A DNA stretch of 64,000 nt from Draconibacterium sp. (GCA_016705335.1 JADIYN010000015.1:29795-93794), one strand, 5' to 3'. Counted from the stretch's first letter, positions 1 through 9,914 are shown. Translations and numbers: made by a program. The notes: generated by a model from the sequence alone, not told the origin.

Positions 1-1326
1 AGCCAACTCACAGAATATGATATTCCTGAAATTGATTTGGTTATTGTTGACCTTTATCCGTTTGAAGATACAGTTGCATCGGTTGCCGGTGAACAGGATA
101 TTATCGAAAAAATCGACATTGGCGGGATTTCATTGATTCGTGCAGCAGCTAAAAATTTCAAGGACGTTGTAATTGTTCCGTCGCAAAAAGAATATCTGCC
201 GCTACTTGATTTGTTAAATGAAAAAGAAGGCAGTTTTTCACTGGAGGATCGCAAGTGGTTTGCCTGTAAAGCTTTTTCAGTTTCATCGCATTATGATGCT
301 GCAATTTTCAGTTACTTTAACAGTGGTACCGATGAAAGCACGCAACGGATCAGTTTAAATAATGGCGAAGTTTTACGTTACGGTGAAAATCCGCATCAAA
401 AGGCTACTTTCTTTAAATTTAAAAATACTCCACAGGAAGTTACTTTGTCTGATGCCCGTGTTATTCAGGGCAAAGCATTGTCATACAATAATATGCTCGA
501 TGCCGATGCTGCCTGGAAATCGGCAAGCGATGCATTTCATTCAGTAACTCATATCAAAAATAAAGTTGCCGTTTCGGTAATAAAACACCTCAATCCTTGT
601 GGTTTGGCAGTTACTGGAAATATTCTGGAATCGCTTGAACTTGCCTGGGAAGGTGATCCAATCAGCGCATTTGGAAGTATTATTTGTTTTACAGAAACGG
701 TTACAAAAGAAGTAGCGGAGTGGTTTGGAAGTAAATTCGTTGAAATAGTGATTGCACCGAAATTTACCGATGAAGCGCTTTCAGTTTTTGCAGGTAAGAA
801 AAATTTGCGCTTGCTCGAAACACCTGTGAAAAGCGAAATTACAGGCGAAAAATTATACCGTTCAATCAGTGGAGGTATGCTTGTGCAGGATGAAGATGAG
901 GGTTTGGATCTTCAATTCGAAACAGTAACTGCAAAAGTATTCGAAACTGAAAAAATGAACCTGGCAAAATTTGGAATAACAGCCTGCAAACACCTGAAAA
1001 GTAATGCAATTGCTGTTGTTACCGAAAATGCAAATGGTTCGTTCTGGCTCACAGGAGCTGGAATGGGGCAGCCCAACCGTCTCGACAGTTTGCGCCATTT
1101 AACAATGCCACGGTTCAATACAAAAAAAGGATTGGCAATCGAAAATTCAGTATTAATTTCCGATGCATTTTTTCCATTCCGTGACAGTATTGAAGCAGCA
1201 AACGAATATGGAGTAAAATACATTGTGGAGCCGGGCGGCAGTATCCGCGACAAAGAAGTTATAGATGCCTGCAATGAGTTTGGAATTGCAATGGCATTTA
1301 CAGGGAGAAGACATTTCAAACATTAA
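1..1326 (+). CDS. purH: Bifunctional IMP cyclohydrolase / AICAR transformylase, 5' end cut by the window
   Basis: This enzyme does the last two steps of de novo purine synthesis: it formylates AICAR with 10-formyl-tetrahydrofolate, then closes the ring to give IMP. The reading frame is open from base 1, so the true start lies upstream; 441 codons are visible. The start of the visible part is the end of the MGS-like cyclohydrolase domain (DLVIVDLYPF). The transformylase part carries RYGENPHQKA, the KHLNPCG catalytic motif and the family C-terminus ending in FTGRRHFKH. No frameshift is seen. It lies 41 bases before mreB on the same strand, and whether it is cotranscribed with the shape operon is unknown. 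Confidence 0.97.
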   Translation, partial: SQLTEYDIPEIDLVIVDLYPFEDTVASVAGEQDIIEKIDIGGISLIRAAAKNFKDVVIVPSQKEYLPLLDLLNEKEGSFSLEDRKWFACKAFSVSSHYDAAIFSYFNSGTDESTQRISLNNGEVLRYGENPHQKATFFKFKNTPQEVTLSDARVIQGKALSYNNMLDADAAWKSASDAFHSVTHIKNKVAVSVIKHLNPCGLAVTGNILESLELAWEGDPISAFGSIICFTETVTKEVAEWFGSKFVEIVIAPKFTDEALSVFAGKKNLRLLETPVKSEITGEKLYRSISGGMLVQDEDEGLDLQFETVTAKVFETEKMNLAKFGITACKHLKSNAIAVVTENANGSFWLTGAGMGQPNRLDSLRHLTMPRFNTKKGLAIENSVLISDAFFPFRDSIEAANEYGVKYIVEPGGSIRDKEVIDACNEFGIAMAFTGRRHFKH

Positions 1327-1367
1327 AACAGAACATCTTTTTTAAGATTAAATAATTAGAAATTCAA

Positions 1368-2390
1368 ATGGGACTATTTTCATTTTTAACACAAGAGATA
1401 GCAATTGACCTGGGAACGGCCAACACAATTATTATTTACAACGATAAAATTGTGGTTGATGAGCCTTCCATTGTTGCCATTGATTTGAAAACCGAAAAAA
1501 TGGTGGCAATTGGCGAAAAAGCCAGGCAAATGCAGGGGAAGACACACGCAAACCTTAAAACAATAAGGCCATTACGTGACGGGGTGATTGCCGATTTTAA
1601 CGCGGCGGAGCAAATGATAAGGGGGATGATAAAAATGATTAATCCTAAACCGAGGTTGTTTTCTCCGGCATTGAAAATGGTTATTTGCATCCCTTCGGGC
1701 AGTACCGAAGTTGAAATCCGTGCTGTACGCGACTCATCGGAACATGCAGGTGGGAGAGAGGTTTACATGATTTACGAACCTCTTGCAGCAGCAATTGGAA
1801 TTGGTCTCGACGTGGAAGCCCCTGAAGGAAATATGGTGGTTGACATTGGTGGTGGAACTACTGAAATTGCAGTAATCTCATTGGGAGGTATTGTAACAAA
1901 TAAATCAATTCGTATTGCCGGTGACGATTTAACCGCTGACATTATGGAATATATGCGCCATCAGCACAATATAAAAATTGGGGAACGTACAGCCGAGGAA
2001 ATTAAAATACACGTAGGTTCGGCGCTCTCGCAATTGAAAGACCCGCCACCGGATTATGTGGTTCAGGGACCAAACCAAATGACAGCTTTGCCTATTGAAG
2101 TACCCGTTTCGTACCAGGAAATTGCGCACTGCCTCGAAAAATCGATTTCAAAAATTGAAACTGCCGTGTTGAGCGCACTGGAACAAACCCCTCCTGAACT
2201 GTATGCTGATATTGTTGTAAAAGGAATTTGGCTGGCAGGTGGCGGCGCACTCTTAAAAGGCTTGGATAAAAGGTTGACAGACAAAATCGGGATTACGTTT
2301 CATATTGCCGAGGATCCTTTGCGGGCGGTAGTTCGTGGAACCGGGATTGCACTTAAAAACGTTGATAATTTCTCATTCCTGATCAAATAA
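1368..2390 (+). CDS. mreB: Rod shape-determining actin-like protein MreB
   Basis: Bacterial actin that forms membrane-associated filaments and guides the elongation peptidoglycan machinery. At 340 residues it has the usual family length. The first phosphate motif (DLGTANT, from residue 14), the second (VDIGGGTTEIAVIS, near residue 158) and the adenosine motif (LAGGGALLKGLD, near the C-terminus) are all present. The N-terminal MGLFSF fits the membrane-contacting start of MreB. It is the first gene of a run continuing into mreC, mreD, mrdA and rodA, the standard Bacteroidota shape operon. The gene is intact. Confidence 0.98.
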   Translation: MGLFSFLTQEIAIDLGTANTIIIYNDKIVVDEPSIVAIDLKTEKMVAIGEKARQMQGKTHANLKTIRPLRDGVIADFNAAEQMIRGMIKMINPKPRLFSPALKMVICIPSGSTEVEIRAVRDSSEHAGGREVYMIYEPLAAAIGIGLDVEAPEGNMVVDIGGGTTEIAVISLGGIVTNKSIRIAGDDLTADIMEYMRHQHNIKIGERTAEEIKIHVGSALSQLKDPPPDYVVQGPNQMTALPIEVPVSYQEIAHCLEKSISKIETAVLSALEQTPPELYADIVVKGIWLAGGGALLKGLDKRLTDKIGITFHIAEDPLRAVVRGTGIALKNVDNFSFLIK

Positions 2391-2417
2391 ATGGTCGGGA
2401 ATTTTCTCTTATAGAAT

Positions 2418-3248
2418 ATGAGAGGTCTGCTACGGTTTCTGTTAAAAAATTATGCGTTTCTTCTTTTTTTATTATTAGAAGTACTTTCGTTTACGCTTAT
2501 TTATAATTTTAACAGTTACCAAAGATCGAAGTATCTCAATTCGTCAAATAAAGTAACCGCTACCATTTATAATTCATTCAGCGCGGTTGGTAATTATTTT
2601 AGCCTGGCTTCGGTAAACCGGAAATTGGCCAGGGAAAATGCCCAGCTAAAATCGTTGATTGCTGATTTGCCTTTTATTCGTATCACACCCTATTCAATTG
2701 TTTCAAAAGCTGAAATAACAGATTCTTTGTATAGGTTTATTTCTGCAAAAGTGATAAACAACTCCGTTGATAAGCAGGATAATTACATAACGCTTAACAA
2801 GGGCAGAAAACATGGTGTTAAACCCGACCAGGGAATTGTCAGTTCCGATGGAGTGGTAGGTGTTGTTATCCACGTTTCCGAATCATTTTCACTTGGGTTT
2901 TCGGTATTGAATAAACGGTGGGGAGCTTCAGCTAAGTTGAAAAATAGCGGTACTTTTGGCCCACTTGCCTGGGATGGCAGCGATTCACGATACGCAAACC
3001 TTTCTGGTATACCTTTTCATGTTGAACTTGCCGTTGGAGACACTGTTGTTACAAGCAGTTATTCTTCGGTTTTTCCCGAAGGAATAATGATTGGGACAGT
3101 TCATTCAATTGAAATGCCACCCGGTGATAATTATTATCAAATCCAGGTTGAACTTGCCGTAAATTTCAGGGCACTTTCTTATGTAGATATTGTTGAGAAC
3201 CTGAAAAAAGATGAATTGAAAGCACTCGAAAACAGGATAATCAAATGA
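2418..3248 (+). CDS. mreC: Rod shape-determining protein MreC
   Basis: Periplasmic scaffold of the elongasome that contacts PBP2 and MreB/MreD. The 276-residue protein has one N-terminal membrane helix (about residues 10-32), a short helical stretch likely to be coiled coil (about 60-85), then the two beta-barrel subdomains of MreC. Family-typical patches include LNKGRKHGVKPDQGIVSSDG and SSVFPEGIMIGTV. Its stop overlaps the start of the next gene by four bases (ATGA at 3245), which suggests translational coupling. It is intact. Confidence 0.95.
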   Translation: MRGLLRFLLKNYAFLLFLLLEVLSFTLIYNFNSYQRSKYLNSSNKVTATIYNSFSAVGNYFSLASVNRKLARENAQLKSLIADLPFIRITPYSIVSKAEITDSLYRFISAKVINNSVDKQDNYITLNKGRKHGVKPDQGIVSSDGVVGVVIHVSESFSLGFSVLNKRWGASAKLKNSGTFGPLAWDGSDSRYANLSGIPFHVELAVGDTVVTSSYSSVFPEGIMIGTVHSIEMPPGDNYYQIQVELAVNFRALSYVDIVENLKKDELKALENRIIK

Positions 3249-3748
3249 TTCGGATACTTTTTAAATATTTGGTAATGTTTTTGTCACTGGTTTTGGTGCA
3301 GGTTTTAATTTTCAACCAGGTCCAGTTTGGCGGTTTTTTCAATCCTTATGTTTATATATTGTTTGTCATCTTGCTTCCATTGAGCACTCCCAGGTATTTG
3401 GTGTTAATTCTTGCTTTCGTTCTTGGATTTATTATCGATATATTTTCCAACAGTTTAGGGGTACATTCGGCCGCAACTGTTTTTATTGCATACATGAGAC
3501 TATTGGTAATCAGGATTATATCAAACAGGGAAGACGACAAAAGCGATTATCCCGGGTTGCATCAAAATAAATTGATTTGGTTTGTCAGTTATGTTGCTTT
3601 CATGGTTTTACTGCACCATTTACTTCTTTTTTATCTTGAAGTTTACACATTTGCCAATTTCCTAACAACGCTTTTCCGGGTAATCCTGAGTTCTCTATTC
3701 TCAATTATTGTTATAGTTTTAAGTCAGTTTTTAGTATTTAGAGATTAA
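3245..3748 (+). CDS. mreD: Rod shape-determining membrane protein MreD
   Basis: Small integral membrane partner of MreC in the elongation complex. The 167-residue product is very hydrophobic, with about five predicted membrane helices (for example near residues 4-25, 31-48, 54-75, 113-133 and 140-163). Sequence identity in this family is low, so the call rests on size, hydrophobicity and exact position between mreC (four-base overlap) and the PBP2 gene (four bases downstream). Confidence 0.9.
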   Translation: MIRILFKYLVMFLSLVLVQVLIFNQVQFGGFFNPYVYILFVILLPLSTPRYLVLILAFVLGFIIDIFSNSLGVHSAATVFIAYMRLLVIRIISNREDDKSDYPGLHQNKLIWFVSYVAFMVLLHHLLLFYLEVYTFANFLTTLFRVILSSLFSIIVIVLSQFLVFRD

Positions 3749-3752
3749 AACT

Positions 3753-5569
3753 ATGAGCGTGGACATTTTTTCGAAACGAAAATATTATGTAACAACCATT
3801 TTCCTTGCTGCCGGACTTATCTTTATTTTGAAATTATTTGGTTTACAGGTTATAAGTTCAAAATACAAGGTATCGGCAACAAATAATGTACTGCGCGAAA
3901 TTGTACAATATCCGGCGCGCGGGTTGGTTTACGACAGGAACGGTGTTTTGATGGTATTCAATAAACCTGCCTACGATTTACTTGTTACACCGCGGGAAGT
4001 TGAAAGATTTGATACGCTTTCATTTTGCCGTTTGCTTGAAATTTCGAAAGAAGATTTGATTGCCGGAATTCAAAAAGCCAGTGAATATTCTACTTACAAA
4101 CCCTCGATATTAATAAAACAAATTCCCCCGAAAGTTTTGCCTATCTTCAGGAGCAACTATATAAATTTAAAGGTTTTCATACACAGTCGAGAACATTGCG
4201 TGAATATGCACAACCATCGGCAGCGCACGTTTTAGGTTATGTAAGCGAGGTAAATGATGCTGATATCCAAAGGGAAGAATATTACAAATCGGGCGATTAT
4301 ATTGGTGCAAGCGGAATTGAAAAAACTTATGAAAAACAACTTCGTGGAATTAAGGGTATAAAAAAGCAATTGGTTGATGTGCATAATCGTTTACAGGGAA
4401 GCTACCTCGAAGGAGTTGAAGATATTCCGGCTAAAATCGGGAATAACATTGTTTCTACTTTGGATGCCGATCTGCAAAGTTATGCCGAACAACTTTTCGA
4501 AATAAAAAGGTGCAATGGTGGCTATTGAACCTTCAACGGGTGAAGTGCTTGCATTGGTGAGTGCACCAACCTACGATCCCAGTTTGCTTGTCGGCCGTAT
4601 TCGTGGAACGAATTATAATATATTGCTGCAGGATTCATTAAAACCGCTGTTTAACAGGGCAACACAGGCAAAATATATGCCCGGTTCAACTTTCAAAATA
4701 ATTAACACTTTGATTGGATTGGAAACCGGCGCCATTACAACACAATCACGTTTTTCGTGCGCCGGCAAAGCTTCAAGCCCGATCCGCTGCACCCATAACC
4801 ACGTTTCTCCGGCAAATGTTGTTGATGCAATAAGGGAATCCTGTAACTCATTTTTATGGAATACTTTCCGGGCTATCATTTATAAGGGAAAAAATGTTGC
4901 CGAAGGTTATGATACATGGCGCAGTTATGCCGAAAGTTTTGGAATCGGGCAGATTATCAGCAGCGATTTTCCAAATGCGTTGAAGGGAATTTGCCACCCG
5001 AATCATACTACAATAATATTTACGGGAAAGGCCACTGGAGCCCAATGACTATTCGTTCAATGGCGATTGGGCAGGGCGAATTGGGTGCAACCCCGCTTCA
5101 AATGGCAAATGTTGCAGCAATCGTTGCCAATCGCGGCTTTTATTATCCCCCGCATTTGGTTCGGGAGATTGAAAACGATACAGTTTCGTCATCACTTAAA
5201 GTGAAGCATTATTCAAAAATTTCGCCCGAAACTTTTATTCCGATAATTGAAGGAATGGAACAGGTTGTGAAGGGGAACATGTCATCGAGGGTTGCCGTGC
5301 CGGGTGTTGTAATGTGCGGCAAAACTGGTACTGTTCAAAACGATCATGGTATTGATCATTCGGTATTTACGGCTTTTGCACCAAAAGACAATCCGAAAAT
5401 TGCCATTTTTGTTTATGTAGAAAACAGCGGTTTTGGTGCCACTTACGCAGCACCTATGGCAGGTTTAATGGTTGAAAGGTTTTTAAACGATACCATTTCG
5501 GCACAGAAAAAACCAGTGGAAGAAAAGTTGTTGGAAGCCAATTTGTTAAACCCAAACAAGCCAAGATAA
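3753..5569 (+). CDS. mrdA: Penicillin-binding protein 2 (elongation transpeptidase), split by frameshifts
   Basis: Monofunctional transpeptidase that crosslinks peptidoglycan during cell elongation and works with RodA. The reading frame is broken into four pieces (about 3753-4145, 4196-4510, 4515-4960 and 4930-5569), which together give a full-length protein of about 605 residues. Visible parts are the N-terminal membrane helix, the pedestal motif (PARGLVYDRNG), and the transpeptidase motifs SxxK in PGSTFK, SxN in ESCNSF and KTG in CGKTGT. The first break matches loss of one T from a T run near 4133-4137. The second is two bases and the third one base. Because all catalytic motifs survive and the breaks look like homopolymer losses, I infer sequencing error in an intact gene. 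Confidence 0.92.
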
Positions 5570-5570
5570 T

Positions 5571-6987
5571 ATGCCAAAAAGAAACAGCCTTTGGGCAAAT
5601 ATCGACTGGATCACGGTTTCATTATTTCTGATACTGATGCTTTTAGGATGGATAAATATTTATGCTTCAGTTTTTAACCTCGAACACCAAAGTATTTTCG
5701 ATACAACCCAACGATACGGGAAACAATTGATTTGGATTGGTGCAGCGCTCATAATAGCTTTTATTATTGTCCGGATTGGATTCCAATTTTTATGTGCTTT
5801 TCTCCTATTTTATTTATGGTTTTATTGTTCTTCTGTTAATTCTTGTACTACTTATTGGATCAAAAATAAACGGACAACGTGCCTGGTTTATGTTTGGCTC
5901 GTTTGGGTTACAACCTTCCGAGTTTTGTAAGTTTGCTACTGGTCTGGCACTTGCAAATTATATGAATACACATGGTTTTAAACTCCAGAAATTCAAATCA
6001 CTTCTTATTGTTACACTTATTATTCTTGGCCCGGCTGCATTGATTTTAATGCAAAACGACACAGGTTCGGCACTTGTTTATTTTTCTTTTGTTTTGGTTT
6101 TATACCGCGAAGGATTATCAGGAGTCGTACTGTTTTTTGGTACTTTATTGGTAGTTCTTTTTGTACTTGCATTGATTATTTCGAACCTTACTTTATCACT
6201 TTTGTTCTTGGTTTTGTGTTGATTGCTTTTATGTAGTTAACCCGAGATACAAGCAGTTTTTAATAATACCTGCCATTTTTGCATCATCAATTCTTGTATC
6301 ATTTTCAATCAATTTAATTCTTGGATCGAAATATGGGATATCTGATGTGCTTACCGTTGGCTCGATTATCGGCGTTGTAATTATTTTAGCTTACAGTTTC
6401 CATAAAAAGTTGACAAACTATATTACAATAGCTCTGATTTTTCTTGGTTCGGTTTTATTTACAATTTCAGTCGATTATGTTTTCTATAATATCCTTGGCG
6501 ATCATCAACAAGCGCGTATCAATGAACTGCTTGGGATTGAATCAGATCCGCTGGGTGCGGGTTACAATGTAAATCAAAGTAAAATTGCAATCGGCTCGGG
6601 CGGTTTTTTGCAAAAGGTTTTTGAAAGGTACACAAACCAAATTCAATTTTGTTCCGGAACAAGACACCGATTTTATTTTTGCACCGTTGGCGAAGAGTGG
6701 GGTTTGTTGGTTCGCTGGTTGTTATCGGCCTGTTTATGGGACTGTTTTCCCGGTTGGTTTGGCTTGCTGAACGTCAGCGTTCGGGGTTTTCACGCATTTA
6801 TGGTTATGTAGTTGCCGTTATCCTGTTTTTTCATTTTTTTGTGAATATCGGAATGACAATCGGAATAATGCCCGTAATCGGAATTCCACTCCCTTTCTTT
6901 AGTTATGGCGGTTCGTCACTTTGGTCGTTTACAATTTTGCTGTTTATTTTTATCAGATTGGATGCCAGCCGGTACGAAAAATTTTAG
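5571..6987 (+). CDS. rodA: Peptidoglycan glycosyltransferase RodA (SEDS family), split by frameshifts
   Basis: Multi-pass SEDS glycosyltransferase that polymerises lipid II for cell elongation together with PBP2. It starts one base after the mrdA stop. The frame is broken into at least four pieces (5571-5790, 5767-6222, 6290-6640 and 6649-6987); combined length is about 470 residues. The pieces carry SEDS features: an N-terminal helix pair, the QPSEFCKFATGLALANYM loop, QNDTGSALVYFSF, and a C-terminal segment GIPLPFFSYGGSSLW that matches the conserved last SEDS motif. About ten membrane helices can be drawn. Breaks are probably sequence errors. Confidence 0.9.
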
Positions 6988-7069
6988 TCAGATATATGTT
7001 TTCTATATCGATAGGTGGTTAAAAAACCTTGACTCGTTGTTTTGTTCCCCCAAAAAACCTTCCCCTTAT

Positions 7070-7150
7070 AAAGGGTTTTTTTTTAAATATATTTTTTTTT
7101 TTCCCTTAAAATTTTTTTTTTTTTTTTTTTTAAAAATTTTTTTTTCCGGC
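7070..7150. other. Low-complexity T/A patch, probable sequence artefact
   Basis: Eighty bases are almost only T with a few A and C, in long runs. The patch lies between convergent rodA and the AcpH-like gene and runs into the 3' end of the latter, turning its tail into a lysine/phenylalanine-rich string. Just upstream, 7051-7085 contains CCCTTATAAAGGG followed by a T run, which could be the remains of a real rodA terminator. Confidence 0.6.
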
Positions 7151-7751
7151 AACCAAAACTTGAGGAAAAAAAAACCCTTTTGATTTCAGTCGCATATTTC
7201 AGTAAATCAATCATAAACTCCCTGAAATTAACTTCGAAAAAATCATTGTTTGTTTGAATTGTTTGCAACACGTAATTTGATTTTGCCGGAAGTGAGGAGT
7301 AATTGCTCATAATTTTTAATGTTTGTAAAATTCCTTCAACCGAAGCATACGATTCAAGTCGCTTGTGCTGAATTAAAAATGGCAGGAAACTTTGCACCCT
7401 GACCGGCAAATGCAAAAAATTTTGTAAAAGCACGGCATGACTGTGTTTTGCAAAAGCCCGAAGCGTTAAATCAGAATAGTCGTTCCAGTTTTTGGCTAAA
7501 TAATGATCATACAATAAATCAATAACAATTCCCGAATACAACCCAAATTCGCTTCGAAACAAAGATTTTGCCTCTCTGAAATTTGGGTGTGCATCGGTAA
7601 ATGAGTCAATCCATCGGTGCATTAAGATCCCCTTTTTTATGTTTTCAGGAAATTTGTTCCATGTATTTCCCTTTACATAATCACCAATAAAATTGCCGAC
7701 CATAGTCTGTTCGTCAGGACCCGATAAAAACAAATGCGCCAGGTAATTCAT
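7083..7751 (-). CDS. acpH: Acyl carrier protein phosphodiesterase (AcpH / DUF479), C-terminal tail corrupted
   Basis: HD-fold family enzyme that in E. coli removes 4'-phosphopantetheine from acyl carrier protein; the Bacteroidota homologues are not well characterised. The start MNYLAHLFLSG, then NFIGDYVKG, the HRWIDSFTDAH motif and DLLYDHYLAKNW are the family's histidine/aspartate signature. The first 190 or so residues align with the usual length of about 195. The last 30 residues (runs of K, F and S) are encoded by the T-rich patch and are probably not real. It is convergent with rodA. An inverted repeat sits just upstream of the start (7753-7791). Confidence 0.85.
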   Translation of the reverse strand: MNYLAHLFLSGPDEQTMVGNFIGDYVKGNTWNKFPENIKKGILMHRWIDSFTDAHPNFREAKSLFRSEFGLYSGIVIDLLYDHYLAKNWNDYSDLTLRAFAKHSHAVLLQNFLHLPVRVQSFLPFLIQHKRLESYASVEGILQTLKIMSNYSSLPAKSNYVLQTIQTNNDFFEVNFREFMIDLLKYATEIKRVFFSSSFGCRKKKFLKKKKKKILREKKKYI

Positions 7752-7752
7752 C

Positions 7753-7791
7753 CAAATTCTTTTAAAAAGGAACGGTTTAAAAAAGAATTTG
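7753..7791. repeat. Inverted repeat upstream of the AcpH-like gene
   Basis: Perfect 11-base arms CAAATTCTTTT (7753-7763) and AAAAGAATTTG (7781-7791) with a 17-base spacer, one base from the minus-strand start codon at 7751. It could be a 5' leader hairpin or an operator; nothing in the sequence decides. Confidence 0.5.
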
Positions 7792-7957
7792 TTTGAAAAA
7801 TGAATTTATCAACTGCTTACTCCTTCATTTACTGCTGGTTGAAACTTATGTAAGCATTGTAAATATTCAATTTGATTTGAAAAAGAAGAACAAATAAAAA
7901 AAATCAATTTACGTAATTATCATGCCTCGCGAAGGTGAATCATTTTTTAATAATTGC

Positions 7958-7965
7958 TATTTTTG
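7958..7965 (+). promoter_or_regulatory. -7 promoter box (TATTTTTG) of the PfkB-family kinase
   Basis: Exact match to the Bacteroidota TANNTTTG -7 element. It lies 20 bases before the ATG at 7986 and inside the longer possible reading frame beginning at 7935, so it supports 7986 as the real start. Confidence 0.6.
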
Positions 7966-7985
7966 CCACTCTGAAAAAGGTTTTG

Positions 7986-8900
7986 ATGAATAAAAAAATT
8001 GTTGCATTTGGCGAAGTGGTTTGGGATATTTTACCCAACGGAAAAGTTTTGGGAGGGACACCGTCAAACATGGTTTTTCGATGCAATTCATTTAACGAAC
8101 AAGGTTTTTTACTTTCGCGGGTTGGCGATGACGAACTGGGAAACGAAGCTTTTGAAAAACTGAAAGAATTAGAAATTTCAGATGAGAATGTTCAGGTTGA
8201 CAGCGAGTTTCCAACAGGAACCGTACATATCAGTTTCGATGAAAATTTCGAAGCACGATATATTGTAACTCCCGAAGTTGCTTTCGATCACATAGAGTTT
8301 TCTGCCGAATCGTTAAAATTGGTCAGGGATGCTGATTGCCTTTTTTACGGGTTGCTGCCACAACGTTTTGGTATCTCGAAAAATACGCTTCGGGAATTAA
8401 TCAAGGAATCACCCGACTCAATACATTTCTTTGATTTAAAGTTATTTGAGCATTTTTTTAATGCAATTGTTGTGCAGAATCTTTTGTTGAGTTCAAATAT
8501 TGTGAGAATAAAAGAAAAGGAAATTGATTTTTTGAGCAAAGAGTTAAATCTAAACGCTGATAATCTTGAAGTTTTCAGCTCCGAACTTTCAGGGAAATAC
8601 AAAATCGACATAGTATTAATTACAAGAGGGCAAAATGGGGTTTTTGCCTACCACTATAAAAAAGGAGCATTTTCTGATCCCGGTTACAAAATAGAAGTTG
8701 TTGATAATATTGGTTCAGGCATGGCATTTTTAGCGGGATTTTTGGTTTATTATCTGAATGGTAAATCAATGCAGCAATCTCTCAACTTTGGCAATGCTTC
8801 AGGCGCAATTAATACTACAAGACGCGGCGCAACTTCCTATTTTAATAAAAAGGACGTGCTTGCTTTTATGAAATCAACCCCAAAAAATAATATGCCGTAA
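7986..8900 (+). CDS. PfkB-family carbohydrate kinase (fructokinase-like) with an altered catalytic motif
   Basis: Ribokinase-fold sugar kinase of about 304 residues; the likely substrate is fructose or a similar ketose, by resemblance to Bacteroidota fructokinases. The N-terminal KKIVAFGEVVWDILPNG and GGTPSN motifs are typical, as are LSRVGDDELG and LITRGQNG. The family's anion-hole/catalytic motif GAGD is read here as GSGM (nucleotides 8714-8725), so the catalytic base Asp is missing. The change from GAT to ATG can be produced by two compensating one-base indels, which would fit the error pattern of this window. Start at 7986 is chosen over 7935 because of the family N-terminus and the upstream -7 box. 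Confidence 0.88.
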   Translation: MNKKIVAFGEVVWDILPNGKVLGGTPSNMVFRCNSFNEQGFLLSRVGDDELGNEAFEKLKELEISDENVQVDSEFPTGTVHISFDENFEARYIVTPEVAFDHIEFSAESLKLVRDADCLFYGLLPQRFGISKNTLRELIKESPDSIHFFDLKLFEHFFNAIVVQNLLLSSNIVRIKEKEIDFLSKELNLNADNLEVFSSELSGKYKIDIVLITRGQNGVFAYHYKKGAFSDPGYKIEVVDNIGSGMAFLAGFLVYYLNGKSMQQSLNFGNASGAINTTRRGATSYFNKKDVLAFMKSTPKNNMP

Positions 8901-8940
8901 TTATTTTTCTCTTCTAAATACTACTGTATAACATAAGTTG

Positions 8941-8953
8941 TTTGGTAACCAAA
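8941..8953. promoter_or_regulatory. Operator-like palindrome TTTGGTAACCAAA
   Basis: Perfect six-base arms around a single central base, 22 bases before the start codon of the DUF1338 gene. Position and symmetry fit a repressor or activator site, but no cognate regulator is encoded nearby. Confidence 0.4.
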
Positions 8954-8975
8954 GTGTAAGTTTTCATGTTTATGT

Positions 8976-9914
8976 ATGAAAACAAACATCATGAAACGAA
9001 CTACAAAAGAAATTATCCGGTTGCTGTTTGAAAAATTATGGGAACAGTATGCCGTAAGAGTTCCTTACACGCTGCAATATGCTGATTTGGTGGCTGAAAA
9101 GGGCAGAAAAGTTGTGATTGACCATATCGCTTTTCGAACATTTAATGCCCACACCGGGGAACAACCCGAAGGTATAAGGGCAATAAAACACATTCTGAAT
9201 TTTTTAGGATACGTACCTGTTTCAAAATATAAATTTCCTAAAAAGAAATTAAATTCAACCCACTTTGAACACCCTGATGAAACGCTACCAAAAATATTTG
9301 TCACGCAATTGGAAGTAAATGATTTGCCAGATTGGGCGCAAAATATAGTTAATGAAGCGGTACACAATACCTTTTATTTACTCAATGATAAAAGCTTGGA
9401 GTTGCTTGCAATTCTTAAAGAAAATGAAAGTTTACCTGTTGAAGCTGCAGATTATCTTGTTAATGATCTTGTACAGTATTTTCGACGTCCGTGGAATATT
9501 CCTTTAAAAGATGAAGTGCTGAAAATGAATGATATATCACAGTTTGGGGCATGGGTTTTAATCCATGGAAATTCTGTAAATCATTTTGCAGCATTGGTAA
9601 ATAGTCAGGATGTTAAGGAATGGGCTAATTTGGAAACTACAACCAATGCTCTCGTCGCCGCAGGAATTCCTGTGAATGAAAACATTGAAGGTGAACCGGG
9701 CGGTAAATTACGGCAAACCGCAACAAAGGCAACCAAAGAAGAAGTTGATGTAAAAGGCGAAGATGGATTTGAAACAATGGTTTGGACTTATGCCTATTTT
9801 GAATTTATCGAGCGAAATTACATTGAAATGGACGGATCGCAAAAGTTGTTTTCAGGGTTTCTCGCCGGGCATGAAAACCTCCTGTTCGACCTTACCGAAA
9901 CCCATGAGAATTAA
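8976..9914 (+). CDS. DUF1338 family protein (2-oxoadipate dioxygenase/decarboxylase-like)
   Basis: Intact 312-residue member of the DUF1338 (HglS/YdcJ) family. Characterised members are Fe(II) enzymes that turn 2-oxoadipate into D-2-hydroxyglutarate in lysine breakdown; the role here is inferred only from family. Candidate metal-binding residues are the His in DHIAFRTFN (about residue 48), the His in HGNSVNHFAAL (about 203) and the Glu in AYFEFIERN (about 275). An alternative ATG lies at 8991. The neighbours are not lysine-catabolic genes. Its stop overlaps the stop of the convergent PPK2 gene by four bases. Confidence 0.85.
   Translation: MKTNIMKRTTKEIIRLLFEKLWEQYAVRVPYTLQYADLVAEKGRKVVIDHIAFRTFNAHTGEQPEGIRAIKHILNFLGYVPVSKYKFPKKKLNSTHFEHPDETLPKIFVTQLEVNDLPDWAQNIVNEAVHNTFYLLNDKSLELLAILKENESLPVEAADYLVNDLVQYFRRPWNIPLKDEVLKMNDISQFGAWVLIHGNSVNHFAALVNSQDVKEWANLETTTNALVAAGIPVNENIEGEPGGKLRQTATKATKEEVDVKGEDGFETMVWTYAYFEFIERNYIEMDGSQKLFSGFLAGHENLLFDLTETHEN

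Noticed and set aside
3753..6987. Programmed frameshifting in mrdA and rodA
   Set aside because: Breaks are many, fall in different places and match simple homopolymer losses; no shared slippery site followed by a structure is seen, and unrelated genes show the same pattern.
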